NCBI RefSeq assembly: GCF_904849725.1
Contig: NC_058522.1
Location: forward strand, 230,863,084 to 230,927,083
DNA from: Hordeum vulgare subsp. vulgare
Taxonomy: Eukaryota; Streptophyta; Magnoliopsida; Poales; Poaceae
Direction of reading: 5' to 3'
DNA length: 64,000 bases
In this document: piece by piece, positions 32,535 to 43,866 of the stretch
Position numbering within the stretch: the first letter of the stretch is position 1
How the letters are laid out: each line of letters opens with the position of its first letter
Notes under the pieces: model-generated
Databases searched by the model: none
Told to the model about the DNA's origin: nothing
What the model saw: only the letters and a program-made list of their open reading frames with translations
Made by a program: the position numbers and the translations under genes

Positions 32535-33032
32535 TTAGAAGAGTCTTAGGGACCCAAATAGCATAAAACCGATATGCATTACGGGGACCAACGAATTTAG
32601 CATAAACCTCTCCTTCCTTTGATTTGCGAAGTACATAGGATGGAGGCATGAATCAGTTGTCTTGTTGAGAGTGGGCAACCCCCTAGTGGCCGACCCACTC
32701 ACAACCTTACCTTTCTCCTTGTGTCCCTCTCGTACAAATATTTCTTTAAGCGGGGTGGTGCACTTGAGAGGAGATACACTTTTCTTGGCGGTGCTTGGAT
32801 TGAACCCAAGCCCTTCCTTGGCAAAGACTTCATTGTGTTGACTTAAGATCTCATTGAGAGTCTTTTGTCCTTGTGCACATGTCATGAGACCTCTATCTAG
32901 CTGTGCCTTTAGCGAACAGTTTTCCTCAATGATTGATGACAGTTCACTACTAGAGTTAGCAGTGCAGGTATCAACATTAATAATAGGTGAGGAGTAAGCC
33001 TTAGCTAGAGTGTCAAGATAACTAACCTTGAG
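32535..33032 (-). pseudogene. Gag C-terminal part of the Maximus-like Copia (distal to Tat-2)
   Basis: This continues gag after the Tat-2 insertion. It contains a helical stretch with CAQGQKTLNEILSQHNEVFA and the LGFNPSTAKK segment typical of the SIRE gag end, followed by MYFANQRKERF. With 47337-49351 it forms one gag interrupted at TSD TTGAG. Confidence 0.75.
33028..33032. repeat. Target-site duplication of Tat-2, left copy
   Basis: TTGAG directly left of the LTR; the identical TTGAG lies at 47337-47341. Confidence 0.92.
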
Positions 33033-34092
33033 TGTCGGTGAATACTCACAACATATGCCATAGGTAGGCTAAAGTCGGTGAGAACCGAAGGGACAAAGGT
33101 GGGCGCTGGGAATGAGGTTGGTACACGCATGGGACGCACGATGTACCCAGGTTCAGGGCTCTCCGTAGAGATAACACCCCTAATCCTGCTTGTGTGTTTG
33201 ATGTATGGGAATAGAGTACAATGTTGCTCCTGGAGCTGTTGGGAGGAGGAAGAGGGGAGCAGCCGGCTTGTCTCTACCTCGCTCTCTGTGGGTTGGTGAG
33301 TGTGTAGTGTTGAATGATTGGCAAGTGATCGGGCCTCCTGCATGGGGGGCGGCCGGGGGGTTTTATAGACGAACCCGCCGGCCTACAATATGGATAAAGG
33401 GTACAAGTGTGGGACCCGCCTGGCTGCTTCGCCGGCTGGCCAGGGGCCCACAAGGGTCTTGTCTTGTCGATGAGGGCCCCGCCGGCTGCATGGTCTCGTT
33501 TACCTATGGGACCCGCCGACTGGCCAATGGGGCTCCCGCGTAAGGTTGACGCTGAGCACGCGCTGTACGTCAAGCGTCGCCCCACGAGATTCTTCATGGG
33601 CAGGCAGTACGACCGCCTCCACTGTTCCCCACGCCGAGAGCAGTAATGGAGTGGGAGTGTGACGGTCCAACATCAGGCTAGGTGATGGATCAGAGCCGGG
33701 GTAGGTCAGCAGCGTGGCCGCCGACGCTCGTACCTGTCGGGCGCCCTGATCCAGTACCTTTGCTGACGTGTAGCTACCTTTAATCGTGAGGTCCTTTCCT
33801 GACCTACGATCTGATGTGACTGGTGATCCTCGGTCGGCTAGCCTGGTCGGCTAGCCGGCTCGCGGGTGGCCACCTCCTCCCCAGTCCGGCTGGCGAGACC
33901 AGGCCGGCTCTGAAGGGGAGGCCGCCTCCATTCTAGCCGGCCAGAAAGGTGGCCGCCTCATTGTCCAGCCTGTAGGCAAGGCCTAGCCGGCCAGAAGACT
34001 TGGGCCTTGGGAATCTCCATACCTTCATGCCCATTGGGCCGGAAATGAAGGAGCAGGCTCGATGAGCCTACCCCGGGGTTATCCCCCCGACA
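33033..34092 (-). repeat. 3' LTR of Tat-2
   Basis: 1,060 bp, plus-strand ends TGTCGGTGAATAC and CCCCCCGACA, an inverted TGTCGG/CCGACA terminus. A purine-rich minus-strand tract CTTCGGGGACTAC adjoins at 34093-34105. GCCGGC-type motifs are frequent in the right half. Confidence 0.95.
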
Positions 34093-34478
34093 GTAGTCCC
34101 CGAAGCTGGCGAGGCCCGTCGCCTGCGGGCGAGCGGCCTCACCGGCTTGTTGTCTTGTCTTGATATTTCGGCTGTTGTCTGTGATGAAGGACGCCGACTT
34201 CGGAGCCGGGCAGCTTCGAAGCGACGCTTCGGTCCAGTCGTAACTGGCCCGGAGAGCGCCACGTGCCAGGCCCCGCCTGGCGTAATGATGGCAATTACTG
34301 CTTGTCGGGACCAGGCCTGGGCCCTGGGTCCCGCCACGACGCCCCCTCGGCCTCCGCGCGGGAGATCTTCTGCGGATTTACTCCGCGGCGGTTGGGCTTA
34401 GGGGAGCGTTACCGCCCGTAATAGGTGGAATTAATGGGGCCCGGTGCAAACCGGATCCCCTCCCCACGACGCTTCGTG

Positions 34479-34490
34479 GGGTTTAAATGG
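34479..34490 (+). promoter_or_regulatory. Possible core promoter of the Tat-2 antisense ORF
   Basis: GGGTTTAAATGG, a TATA-like TTTAAAT, lies about 170 bp upstream of the ATG at 34651. The layout mirrors the clearer TATATAAAT box of Tat-1. I see no better candidate in 34093-34650. Confidence 0.35.
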
Positions 34491-34650
34491 GACGTGAGGG
34501 TTTCGAGGAGGCCATTCGCCCCCTCTTCTCGCCCCGCTCCGTGCCTTCTTCCTCCTTGTGCCCTGAGAAGAAGAGCTCGCGCCCTTCATCTTCTTCTTCT
34601 TCGCTGCCGAGACTTCCTCCGCCCGCTTCGAGCTCTCGCCACGCGCAGCC

Positions 34651-37600
34651 ATGGCCGGAGGATCTTCTTCGAAGAGGTCGTCGGCGCAGCAGGCGTCCTC
34701 GCAGGGGGCCTGGCTGGGCAGCGATGTCGACGCGGGGCTCATCGACGCGCTCCGTCATCATCGGTTGCTTCCCCCGGCCTCCCAAGTGTCGGTGCGCCTT
34801 CCTGGCTCCGAGGCCTCTCGCGCACCTGTCACGGGAGAGGTGGTGGTCTTTGCCGAGCATTTCTATCGGGGTTTCGGGCTCCCAGCCAGCTCTTTCTTCG
34901 CCGAGTGGCTCCAGTTCTTCGGCCTACAACCGCATCATCTGGCGCCGAACGCCATACTGCATCTGGCCGCCTTCGTGGTCCTGTGCGAGGGCTTCATGGG
35001 GATTGAGCCTCGCGTCGATCTGTGGTGCAACTTGTTCTTCTTCAAGCAGCAATCCATCGCCATGGAGAAATCCGAGGTGGAGAAGCTCCAGGGGCCGCGC
35101 CCCATGACGCCGTGCGGGGCCGCGTTGGTGCATCATCGCCCGAAGTCCGGCTTCCCCCAGATGCCTTTGCAAGACTCCATCAAGCATTGGCAAAAGGGTT
35201 TCTTCTATGTGACGAGCACCGACCCGGCCCAGGATACCCTCCACATGCCCCCGTTCGCCATCGCCCCTCCGACGCGGCAGAACTGGGACGCGAAGATCCC
35301 CAAGCCGCATCCTGAGGTGGCGCTCATTCGCGCCCACCTCGATATCTTGAGGGAGAGCGGCCTCCTCGGCCGCGACCTTCTCGCCGCTATGGTGGTTCGC
35401 CGGATTCTGCCTCTGCAGAGGCGGCTGCATCTGGTCTGCCAGATGAGCGGCCGGCTTGATCCGTGCCGGCTGTCCATCAAGAGGCTCACCTCGGGCGCTG
35501 TGGCACGGAGGGTGAACCTGATCTCCACCGCCCGTATGGATGAGGGCGGGGAATGGACGTGGGGGATGGCCCCGTTCAACCGGGCTCATCCGCCTCCCAT
35601 GGTAGCCTTTCTCCCTTCTTTTCTGTCGTTTTGTTTTGAAGCCGGTGGCGTTTGCTGAGCCAGGTTGAATTCCTTTTTTGTAGATGTTCCAGACCCTGCG
35701 GGGGTCCCTTCCTCAGCCTGCTCCCGACGTGGAGGCGTCCGGCGCCTCCAAGATGGAGGATGAGGATGCGATGGAGCCCCGGTCGGACTCCTCCGCCGGC
35801 ATGGGAGATCCCCTGGAGTCGGAAGGGACCGAGCCGTCTGGTGAGTACCCGCGGCATGCCCTAGCAGACTGGACGGACGACGATGAGGAAGCCTCATTAT
35901 GCTCTAATGCAGCCTTCGAAGGAGACTCCAACGAGGTGGAGGAGGTCACCGGCCCACTACCGTTGCGCGGCCGGCGTCAAGGCGGCGGAGCGATCGCTGC
36001 TGACGAGGTAGCCGGGAGGAAGGGCAAGGGTGCCAAAGCATCCCGGTTGACCTCTAAGCGACCGGCGCTGGGTCCTCCCGTCGGGCAGCGGGCAGACGGC
36101 GCCAAAAGGCGTCGTGGCGGTGGCCGGAAGCAGGTCCCGGTAGTTGTCGGGTATGGTTTCCTCCTTTTCTCTCTTCCGTATTTTGAGATGAACTTTGTTC
36201 CTGAGAAGCTTGGCTCGACAGGGAGGCGGAGGATGCAGATGAAGACACCGCCTTCGCGGCCGAGCGGGCCGGGTGGGCAGCGGCTGATGCTGCCAACAGG
36301 GAGCTGGATAATGGAGTCCAAGCGCCGGTGGGACACGGCTGCGGGGAAGGTCGCCGTGGATCAGCCTTGCCCCAGCCGGGTCGAGAGGTCGACGGAGAAG
36401 CATGTAAACGCTAGACAGGACCCCTCCGCACACGCCCGTGTGGAGGAGCCAGCTACCGAGGCCGCCTCCAGGCCAACCCCGAGGACCTAAGGGACCCAGC
36501 CGTCTGAGTCGGCAGCCCCGGAGCGGGTGGACCTGGAGACGATCCCGGTTTCTCCCCGAGCCGAAGCAACTCCTGACGCGCCGGTGCTGGATCTGGCCGC
36601 GCCGGACGTGGCCCCTGATGCCCCAGGGGCGACCATGGATGCGCCGGACGCGGCTCATCCGCCTCCTGTGGAGGAAGTGGCGCCGCCTGGGGCGGCGCCC
36701 GAGCCGGCCGTCGAGCCGGCACCAGGAGCCGGCGCCATCGTCGTCCCCCAGCAGGGCCCTGTCGCGCCAAGGGGGCAGGGGGCCGGCCTGGGAGCCGGCC
36801 CAGAAGTCATGCCGGGCGGCGAACGCGGCCCGCCTGAAAATGCCCGCGACACCGTTCTTTCCGGCGTGCCGGAGCTGGTGACGCTGTTTGACAACGGCCG
36901 GACGAAGGTGGAGCAGGCAGCCCGCGTGGTACGCGGCGATATGGAGCGCCTGGAAGCCCGCACCCAGGTTGGCCTTGCTTGTTTTGGTTTTTCTTTGCTT
37001 TTTCTCTTCTCTTGACGCCAGTGGGGGCGCAACAGCGCACCCACTCGGTGTAGCCCCCGAGAATTGGGCGGGTTGATTGCCAACCGGTCCGAATCTCTTG
37101 GAGGCCTTTTTCTTCTGCATATTTTTCTTCAGTGGGGGCACGCAAGCGCACCCACTGGGTATAGCCCCCGAGAATCGGGCTGGTTATGCTTTTAACCAGG
37201 TCGAATCTTAATCCTGTTCCCTTTCTCTCCCCTTTGGCAGGCGTTATACGATGCTCAGGTACAGGCGTACAACGAGCTTCGGGATGAGCACCTGGGGGCT
37301 GATAGCCGGATCACCGAGCTTGAAGTCCGGCTGGGTGAGGCTGCCGCGGAGCATGATGCCCTTCGCGAAGCCGGCGGCCAGCTCCAAGAGCTGCTGGACC
37401 TTCTTCAGGCGGAGAAGAAGGAGCTCGAGGCGGCCGGCCGGGTTGAGCTGGAGCGGCTGCAGGCCATGTTGCAGGACAAGGAGGCCTCCTACTCTGCTGA
37501 CATGGACCGCCTCGCGTCGCTCCATCCTAAGGAGGCGAACCTCAAGGACGCCGCCTTGAGGGCGAAGGATGAAGCCCTTAACCAGAAACAAGCGTAGCTG

Positions 37601-38662
37601 GGTAAGGCGCTGGAGTTCGCCGCGACCCTCCAGGAGGAAATCGCCCGCCTAACTCATGCGAGTGAGGTGCGGGAGCGCGAGGTCCTCGAGGTCTTTCACG
37701 AGACCGACGACGCTTTCCAGCATAGGTTTTTTGGCCGTCTCCTCCTCTTGCTGTGTTCTTACGTCCCGGCTATCTTTACCCCAGATCTCTTCTCCGAGAC
37801 CCAGGCCGCAGCCGACACCGCCGTTGAGGTGTGCCGCGAGGAGCGCCGCGCGGCCTGGCAGGAGGTAGATACTACCTCCGGCTGGAGCGTCGAGGAGATC
37901 GGCGTGGGACTTCGGGCCCGCCTGCACGTCCTGAGCGAGTCTGTGACTCAGCTCCAGGTTGTAGGTTCGTCGATGGTGGCGGCCCTGTGGCTGAAGGGCA
38001 TGGTGCCGGCGACCATGAGGCAGCTTGCCCGCTGGCTTGCAGCGGGTGGAGAGCGCCTGGACGTCTGGCGAGCCTCCGCCGCGCGGTCTGGGGCTTATAT
38101 GGCCCTGCGCTTGGCCAAGTCATGGTATCGTAACCTGAACTTGGGCAAGCTGGCTGCCCAGTGCGACGGCTCGGAGGCGGAGCTGCAAGGCATGGAGGAG
38201 GAGCTCCGGGTGAGAGCTAGCGCCGTCGCCGAGTATGCCGCCTGGGACGACTTTGTCTTGGAGCGGGGCGAGAACGGCGGTGTGATCGCTGAGGATCTGC
38301 ACGACCTTCAGCCCTACGACATCGATGGCAGCGCCGAGGAGGCGGCCTGGCTGCGGAATCTGCTCCCGCCTCCAGCAGTGGGGCGTATGCCGACTCCGGG
38401 ATCAGTGGAGCCGGGGGCCGCAACAAGGGAGACGGCGCATCTACCTTGGGAGGAGCCGGAGGCGGCGATGCTACCACATCAAGAGCGGCAGCCGAGACGA
38501 CCCCTGAGGCTGCTGTCCCTTAACTGGCGTCCCTTTGTGTTTTTTGTTCTACCCCCGGAGGGATGTAACGAACATGGGCCGTGGGCCAATGCTTTTTATG
38601 AATGTATATATTCAGCATTATATTCGTCACCAAGCGTGTTGTCTTATAACCCTGTCTTTTGA
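34651..38662 (+). pseudogene. Spliced antisense ORF of Tat-2 (gypsy-type transposon family)
   Basis: Opposite strand to gag-pol. Exon 1, 34651-35601 (317 codons, donor GTAGCC), carries the conserved domain with FYRGFGLPASSFFAEWLQFF and LQPHHLAPNAILHLAAFVV. Exon 2 starts at 35684 after TTTTTTGTAG; it is acidic, then basic (GAKRRRGGGRKQ), with a donor near 36150 and an acceptor CTCGACAG at 36214-36221. An Ala/Pro-rich exon ends at 36967. A hairpin-bearing intron follows, then the last exon from 37241: a coiled coil (YNELRDEHLGADSRITELEV) and a C-terminal helical domain. A TAG at 37595-37597 (QA*LGKALE) and a frame problem in 36222-36520 break it. The domain corresponds to 'putative gypsy type transposon' of Tat elements; function is unknown. 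Confidence 0.7.
37018..37175 (+). repeat. Two hairpin repeats in an antisense-ORF intron of Tat-2
   Basis: Copies at 37018-37063 and 37130-37175 have arms CCAGTGGG and CCCACTSG, and are followed by GTRTAGCCCCCGAGAAT. They lie in the intron 36968-37240, just before the coiled-coil exon, the same place as the Tat-1 repeats. Confidence 0.8.
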
Positions 38663-38754
38663 TTCCTGGTTGACTTCTCTTATCCGAAGCCATCAAGACG
38701 TAAAGAACAAGACATAAGCCAATCAGAGGCCGGCTAGAATGAACCAACTCGAGC

Positions 38755-39540
38755 CAGTCGTCACTAGTATAGCCGGACTGTGCATGTATTCGACCTGACC
38801 CGGCGTCACACCGCGAACCGAGCGACCGGAGCCTGCCCGCAGGTTCAAGCGATGGACCGGGATTCAGCCGGTACACTATGTGCCCGACTACAAGGATTGA
38901 CCGTCCGAGCGGCAGGCGAGCCCCCGATCTTGTTTGAAGCTAGCAAGGGGCCGCGCGGTGTAGCCTCCGGGCTTCAGCAAGCCAGCAAGAGGTGGTACGC
39001 GGTGTAGCCCGTACACGGAGTGAAAACTCTTTTAGCAAGAGAAAGCATGGAGCCTGCTTTTTTGTGCGTAGCCTCCGAGCTTAAGCAAGCCAGCAAGAGG
39101 TGTACGCGGTGTAGCCCGTACACTGAGTGAAAACTCTTTTAGTAAGAGAAAGCATGGAGCCTGCTTTTTTCGCCATATTAGTTGTTCCCGGCAGTCAGAG
39201 GCCGTCTTGAGTCTTGAATGGGATCGTATATATGATCGAGCCGGCCCGAGCCGGTCATCCCAAGTATAGCCGGACTGTGCATGTATTCGACCTGACCCGA
39301 CGTCACATCGTGAACCGAGCGACCGGAGCCAGCCGCAGGTTCAAGCAATGGACCGGGATTCAGCCGGTACACTATATGCCCGACTACAAGGATTTGACCG
39401 TCCGAGCGGACGGCGTGCCCCCGAGCTTGTTTAAGGCCAGCAAGGGGCTGCGCTGCGTAGCCTCCGAGCTTAAGCAAGCCGGATAGAGGTGGTACGCTGT
39501 GTAGCCCGTACACATGAGTGAGAACTCTTGATAGAAAGAA
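38755..39540 (+). repeat. Tandem repeats in the Tat-2 3' region
   Basis: A large unit of about 497 bp is present about 1.6 times (TATAGCCGGACTGTGCATG at 38768 and 39265). Inside the first unit a 108-bp sub-repeat (TAGCCTCCG at 38961 and 39069) is duplicated. The region lies between the antisense ORF end and the integrase C-terminus, like the 142-bp array of Tat-1. Confidence 0.88.
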
Positions 39541-39558
39541 ACATGGAGCATGTCCTTT

Positions 39559-40960
39559 TTATTTCCTTCTTTGGTTCCCGAAGTGGGAGGAAGATACATG
39601 TGTATGCTCTTCCCTTCGCTTGTCTTCTGCCTTGTAGCAATAGAATGGGCGAAGCAACGCCGCGTTCCATGGGCGCTCCGTTTCCTGGCCGGAGTCGCCC
39701 CTCTTGCGCTTCCTTGGCTTCTGGGCGTCAATTAGGTAGTAAGCCTTGTTGTGTAACGCCCTACCGATGATGAAGGGTCCCTCCCAGGGGGGTGAGAGCT
39801 TGTGCTGGCCGGCAGTGCGCTGGATTCTTCTAAGGACCAAGTCTCCCTCCCTGAAAGAGAGTGGCTTGATCCTTTTGCTGTGGTACTATCTCAGCTTCTG
39901 TTGGTAGATGGCCGTCCGGCTCAAAGCCAAGTCCCTTGCTTCCTCGAGGAGATCCACACCGTCTTCTCTGGCCTCTTTCGCCTCCGTTTCTGTGTATAGG
40001 GTGACCCGAGGCGAGTCGAATTCGACATCCGTGGGAATGATGGCCTCAGACCCGTATACCAGAAAGAATGGAGTGAAGCCGGTCGACCAGTTGGGCGTGG
40101 TGCGGAGGCTCCATAGTACAGCCGGCAGTTCTTCGATCCAGCAGCCGGCTGACCTGACCAGTGGTGCCACTAGCCTTGGCTTGATGCCGGCTAGGATCAG
40201 GCCGTTGGCCCTCTCCGCTTGGCCGTTTGACTGGGGGTGTGCCACTGAGGCCAGGTCGAGCCGGATGCCTACCTTGGAACAGTAGAGCGTCAAGGCGCCC
40301 TTGGCGAAGTTGGTGCCGTTGTCGATGATGATGCTGTGGGGAACGCCATATCGGACAGAGATGTTTGTGATAAACCTGACAACCGTGGGGCCGTCAAGCT
40401 TCTTGATAGGCCTGGCTTCGATCCACTTGGTGAACTTGTCGACGGCTACCAGAAGATGCGTCATTCCTCCACGAGCCATCTTGAAGGGCCCAACCATGTC
40501 CAGTCCCCAGACGGCGAATGGCCATAACAAGGGAATGGTTTTCAGTGCTGAAGGCGGCATATGGCTTTGTGCACTCAAGCGTTGGCAGCCTTCACACTTG
40601 TCCACCAGATCCACAGCCTCCTCGAGGGCCGTGGGCCAGTAGAATCCATGGCGGAATGCTTTGGCCAACAGGGTTCTGGTTGCGGCGTGATGCCCGCACT
40701 CCCCCTGGTGACTGTCTCTGAGGATCTCCTGCCCTTTTTCTGATCCGACGCAGCGTTGGAACACGCCGGTCGTGCTGTGTCGCACCAGTTCGTGATTGAT
40801 GATGGCGTAGGCGGCGGACCAGGGCTGGGTCCGCCTCGCCTCCGCCTCGTTCTGAGGAAGTTCGCCGCGAAGAAGGAAAGCCAGAATGGCCTGAACCCAT
40901 GATGGAGCCGACACAAGGGTCGCCCCCGCTTCGTCTTGACTGTTGGGGCTTCTGCAACCC
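39559..40960 (-). pseudogene. Tat-2 integrase
   Basis: The HHCC finger (HQGECGHHAATRTLLAKAF ... CEGCQ) is followed by the catalytic core with LDMVGPFKM, IIIDNGTNFAKG and HPQSNGQAERANG; all three acidic residues are kept. A TAG at 39886-39888 separates the core from the C-terminal part (DLVLRRIQRTAGQHKLSPPW, GPFIIGRALHNKAY), which continues in the same frame to 39559. The upstream RNase H is in another frame, so a shift occurs near 40930-40960. Confidence 0.88.
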
Positions 40961-42304
40961 CCGAGCTTGATGGCGTCTCTGGTGCTATTGCTGCAGCCGG
41001 CTCCTCGTCTATCTCCATGACGTCCACCCACTGGGAGGATTCGAGCCCGGGCCGAGCCGGGGTTGTCGTTGTTGGAGTCGGGTGGACCAATGGAGCCGGA
41101 TTAGGATCCGAGGCGGGCGTAGTTGGTGGAGCCGATGGCGCTTGTACCGTTGATTCAGTCGGTGCCATATTTGGAGCTGGTGCCGCTAGTGCAGCCGGCG
41201 TGGGGTCCGTAGCAGGCATAACTGGCAGAGCCGGCGGCGCTTGTATCATAGAGTCGGCTGGTACGAAGATTGATGCCGACTCCGGAGAGGGCTTGATAGA
41301 CGGCTTGTGGAGTTGCTCGAGGTAGACGCCGGCTGGGATGGCCTGCCTTGTGGAGCCGATCTTTGCCAGCGTATCTGCCGCCTCATTCTCCGCCCTGGGA
41401 ACGTGGTGGAACTCACAACCCTCGAAGGGGCCGCTGAGCTGCTGGATGAGGAAGCGATAGCTTGCCATGTTGGCGTGCCTCGCGTCCCATTCACCAGAGA
41501 CCTGCTGCACCACCAGGACCGAATCGCCGAAGCATATGAGCCGCCGGATGCCAATCTCCTTGGCAAGCCGGAGGCCGTGGGCCAGTGCTTCGTATTCGGC
41601 GACGTTGTTGGAGGCGGCGAAGTGGATCTGGAGAGCGTACTTGAGTTGGTATCCTTTCGGAGACGTCAAGATGATGCCGGCTCCCAGCCCCGTACGCATC
41701 TTCGAGCCGTCGAAGTGCATCCGCCAATGCATGGAGTCTCGAGGCGGTGGCTCGAACTGGGTCTCGGCCCAGTCGACTAAGAAATCGGCCACCACCTGTG
41801 ATTTGATGGTGGTGCGAGGCTCGTACCGAATGTCGTGGTCCGCTATGGTGATGGACCACTTGGCAATTCTGCCCGTGGCATCACGGTTGCCCATGATATC
41901 TGATAGCGGAGCAGTGCTCACCACAGTGATGGCATGCTCTTGGAAGTATTGTTTTAATTTCTTAGCAGCAAGGTAAACACCATAACACATTTTCTGATAA
42001 TGAGGGTAGTTTTGCTTAGAGGCGGACAAGACCTCACTAAGGTAGTAGACAGGGCGCTGCAATGGCAGGGCCTTGCCCTCCTCTTTGCGTTGAACTACCA
42101 ACACTACGCTGACCACTCGAGTGGTCGCCGCGATGTATATGAGTATGGGTTCCTTTTCAGACGGCTCGAGATTACCCGCTTGAGGTCGCAGAAGGCTTCT
42201 TCCGCCTGGTCGTTCCACTCGAACTTCGTCTTCTTCTTCATGAGCTGGTAGAGTGGAAGAGCCTTCTCGCCAAGCCGGCTGACGAACCAGCTGAGGGACG
42301 CCAA
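40930..42304 (-). pseudogene. Tat-2 RNase H pair and linker
   Basis: The first RNase H begins with LSWFVSRLGEKALPLYQLMK (frame to about 42170). After a frame change it continues as EPILIYIAATTRVVSVVLVV and HYQKMCYGVYLAAKKLKQYF. The second, archaeal-type RNase H follows with RMHFDGSKMRTGLGAGIIL, SNNVAEYEALAHGLRLA, CFGDSVLVVQQVSG and ENEAADTLAKIGS. Then there is a long Pro/Ala/Thr-rich linker (about 41310-40950) before integrase. Two RNase H domains define the Tat lineage. Confidence 0.85.
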
Positions 42305-42319
42305 GCAGCCGGCGAACTT

Positions 42320-43060
42320 CTAGACGTCGAGGATCCGAGCCGACCGCACCATCCGCTCGATGGTGTTGATCTTCTCAGGGTTCGCTTCGATGCCGCGGGC
42401 GGATACGAAGAACCCCAAGAGTTTGCCGCCTGGGACCCCGAAGACAAAATTCTCCGGGTTGAGCCGGATCTTGTATTCGCGCAGATTGGCGAATGTCTCT
42501 CGTAGGTCGCCGAGGCGGCTGAAGTGCTGCTTCGTCTTGACGATGATGTCATCCACATAGACGTGGATGTTTCTGCCGGTCTGTGGCAGTAGGCACTGCT
42601 GCATGCAGCGTTGGAATGTCGCACATGCGTTCTTCAGACCGAACGTCATGGTGGTGTAGCAGTAGGCCCCGAAGGGCGTGATGAAGGAGGTCTTCAGGCG
42701 ATCGACTGGATCCAGCTTGATTTGATGGTATCCTGAATAAGCATCCAGAAATGACAGCAGTTCGCAACCTGCAGTGGAGTCGATCACTTGATCTATCCTA
42801 GGCAACGCGAAGGGGTCTTTCGGACAGGCCTTATTCAGGTTAGTGTAGTCGATGCACATTCGCCATGTGTTGTTCTTCTTCAGCACCAGGACTGGGTTCG
42901 CCAGCCAGTCCGGGTGGAAAACCTCCATGATGAAGCTGGCTGCAAGGAGCCGGGTAATCTCTTCTCCGATTGTGTGCCGCTTCCCCTCGGCGAAGCGGCA
43001 GAAAGGTTGTTTCACCGGCTTTGCATCCGGTCGCACGTGAAGTTGTGCTTGGCGTACTTC
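42320..43060 (-). pseudogene. Tat-2 reverse transcriptase
   Basis: Long clean stretch with WRMCIDYTNLNKACPKDPFA, LSFLDAYSGYHQIKLDP, ITPFGAYCYTTMTFGLKNAC and the catalytic VYVDDIIVKTK. RT copies element RNA into cDNA. The frame stops at TAG 42320-42322. It differs from the upstream protease frame: a one-base loss near 43042, inside the KHN/LHVRPDAKPV region, accounts for the shift. All RT catalytic Asp residues are present. Confidence 0.88.
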
Positions 43061-43140
43061 CTCGGGACACCCGACATGTCCTTGGGGGACCATGCAAAGA
43101 TGTCCCGATTCTCATGGAGGAAGTCGACGAGCTCGCCTTC

Positions 43141-43863
43141 CTATTTGGGGCTGAGGCCAGCCCCGATGGTGATGCACTGCTTCGGGTTGGCAGGGTCGAC
43201 TGGGACCCGCTTGGTCTCTTTAGCCGGCTTGAAAGAGCCCTCGCCGGCCGATTGGGACGGAGGAGAAAGAATCGCCGGCTGCTCGGTAGCCTGGGCCACG
43301 AGCCGGTCGATCTGCCACTTCTCCTCGGCAATCACCAAGGCGTCGGTGAGGCGGCTGCTATCTTGGGTGCACTCGAGCGACTTCTTGTAGTCGCCAACAA
43401 CAGTGATGATGCCCTTGGGACCCGACATTTTCATCTTCAGGTAGGCGTAATGCGGAATAGCCATGAACTTGGCCAGAGCCGGTCTCCCCAGCAGCGCGTG
43501 GTACGGGCTACTAAGGTGCACCACCTCGAACCATATGGACTCACGGCGGAAGTGGGCCTTGTCGCCGAAGAGGACGTCCAGCTAGATCTTGCCGATGGGC
43601 GAGCACGACTGCCCAGGCACGATGCCGTGGAAGACAGTGCTGGTTTGCAGGACATCCGTCTCCTTGAGCCCGAGCTTGCGGAGAGTGTCGAGGTAGAGGA
43701 TGTTGATGCTGCTGCCGCCATCGACCAGCACCCGAGAGAATCGGCAGGTGAGCCTCTTGGAGGCGAAGGTGGGGTCGAGGATGAGTGCGTATGACCCCGG
43801 ATTGGGCATTACCGCAGGGTGGTCCACCCGGCTCCATGTAATTGGTTTGTCGGACCAATGCAT
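43141..43863 (-). pseudogene. Tat-2 protease region
   Basis: Aspartic protease with RVLVDGGSSINILYLDTLRK; gypsy proteases of this lineage use DGGSS in place of DSGAS. A flap-like region and ALLGRPALAKFMAIPHYAYL follow. TAG at 43582-43584 interrupts after SCSPIGKI. The frame is the same as gag, so gag-protease was one open frame. Confidence 0.8.
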
Positions 43864-43866
43864 GTA

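Noticed and set aside
33033..34092. Independent solo LTR
   Set aside because: A matching LTR at 46268-47336 and identical TSDs show it is the 3' LTR of one complete element.
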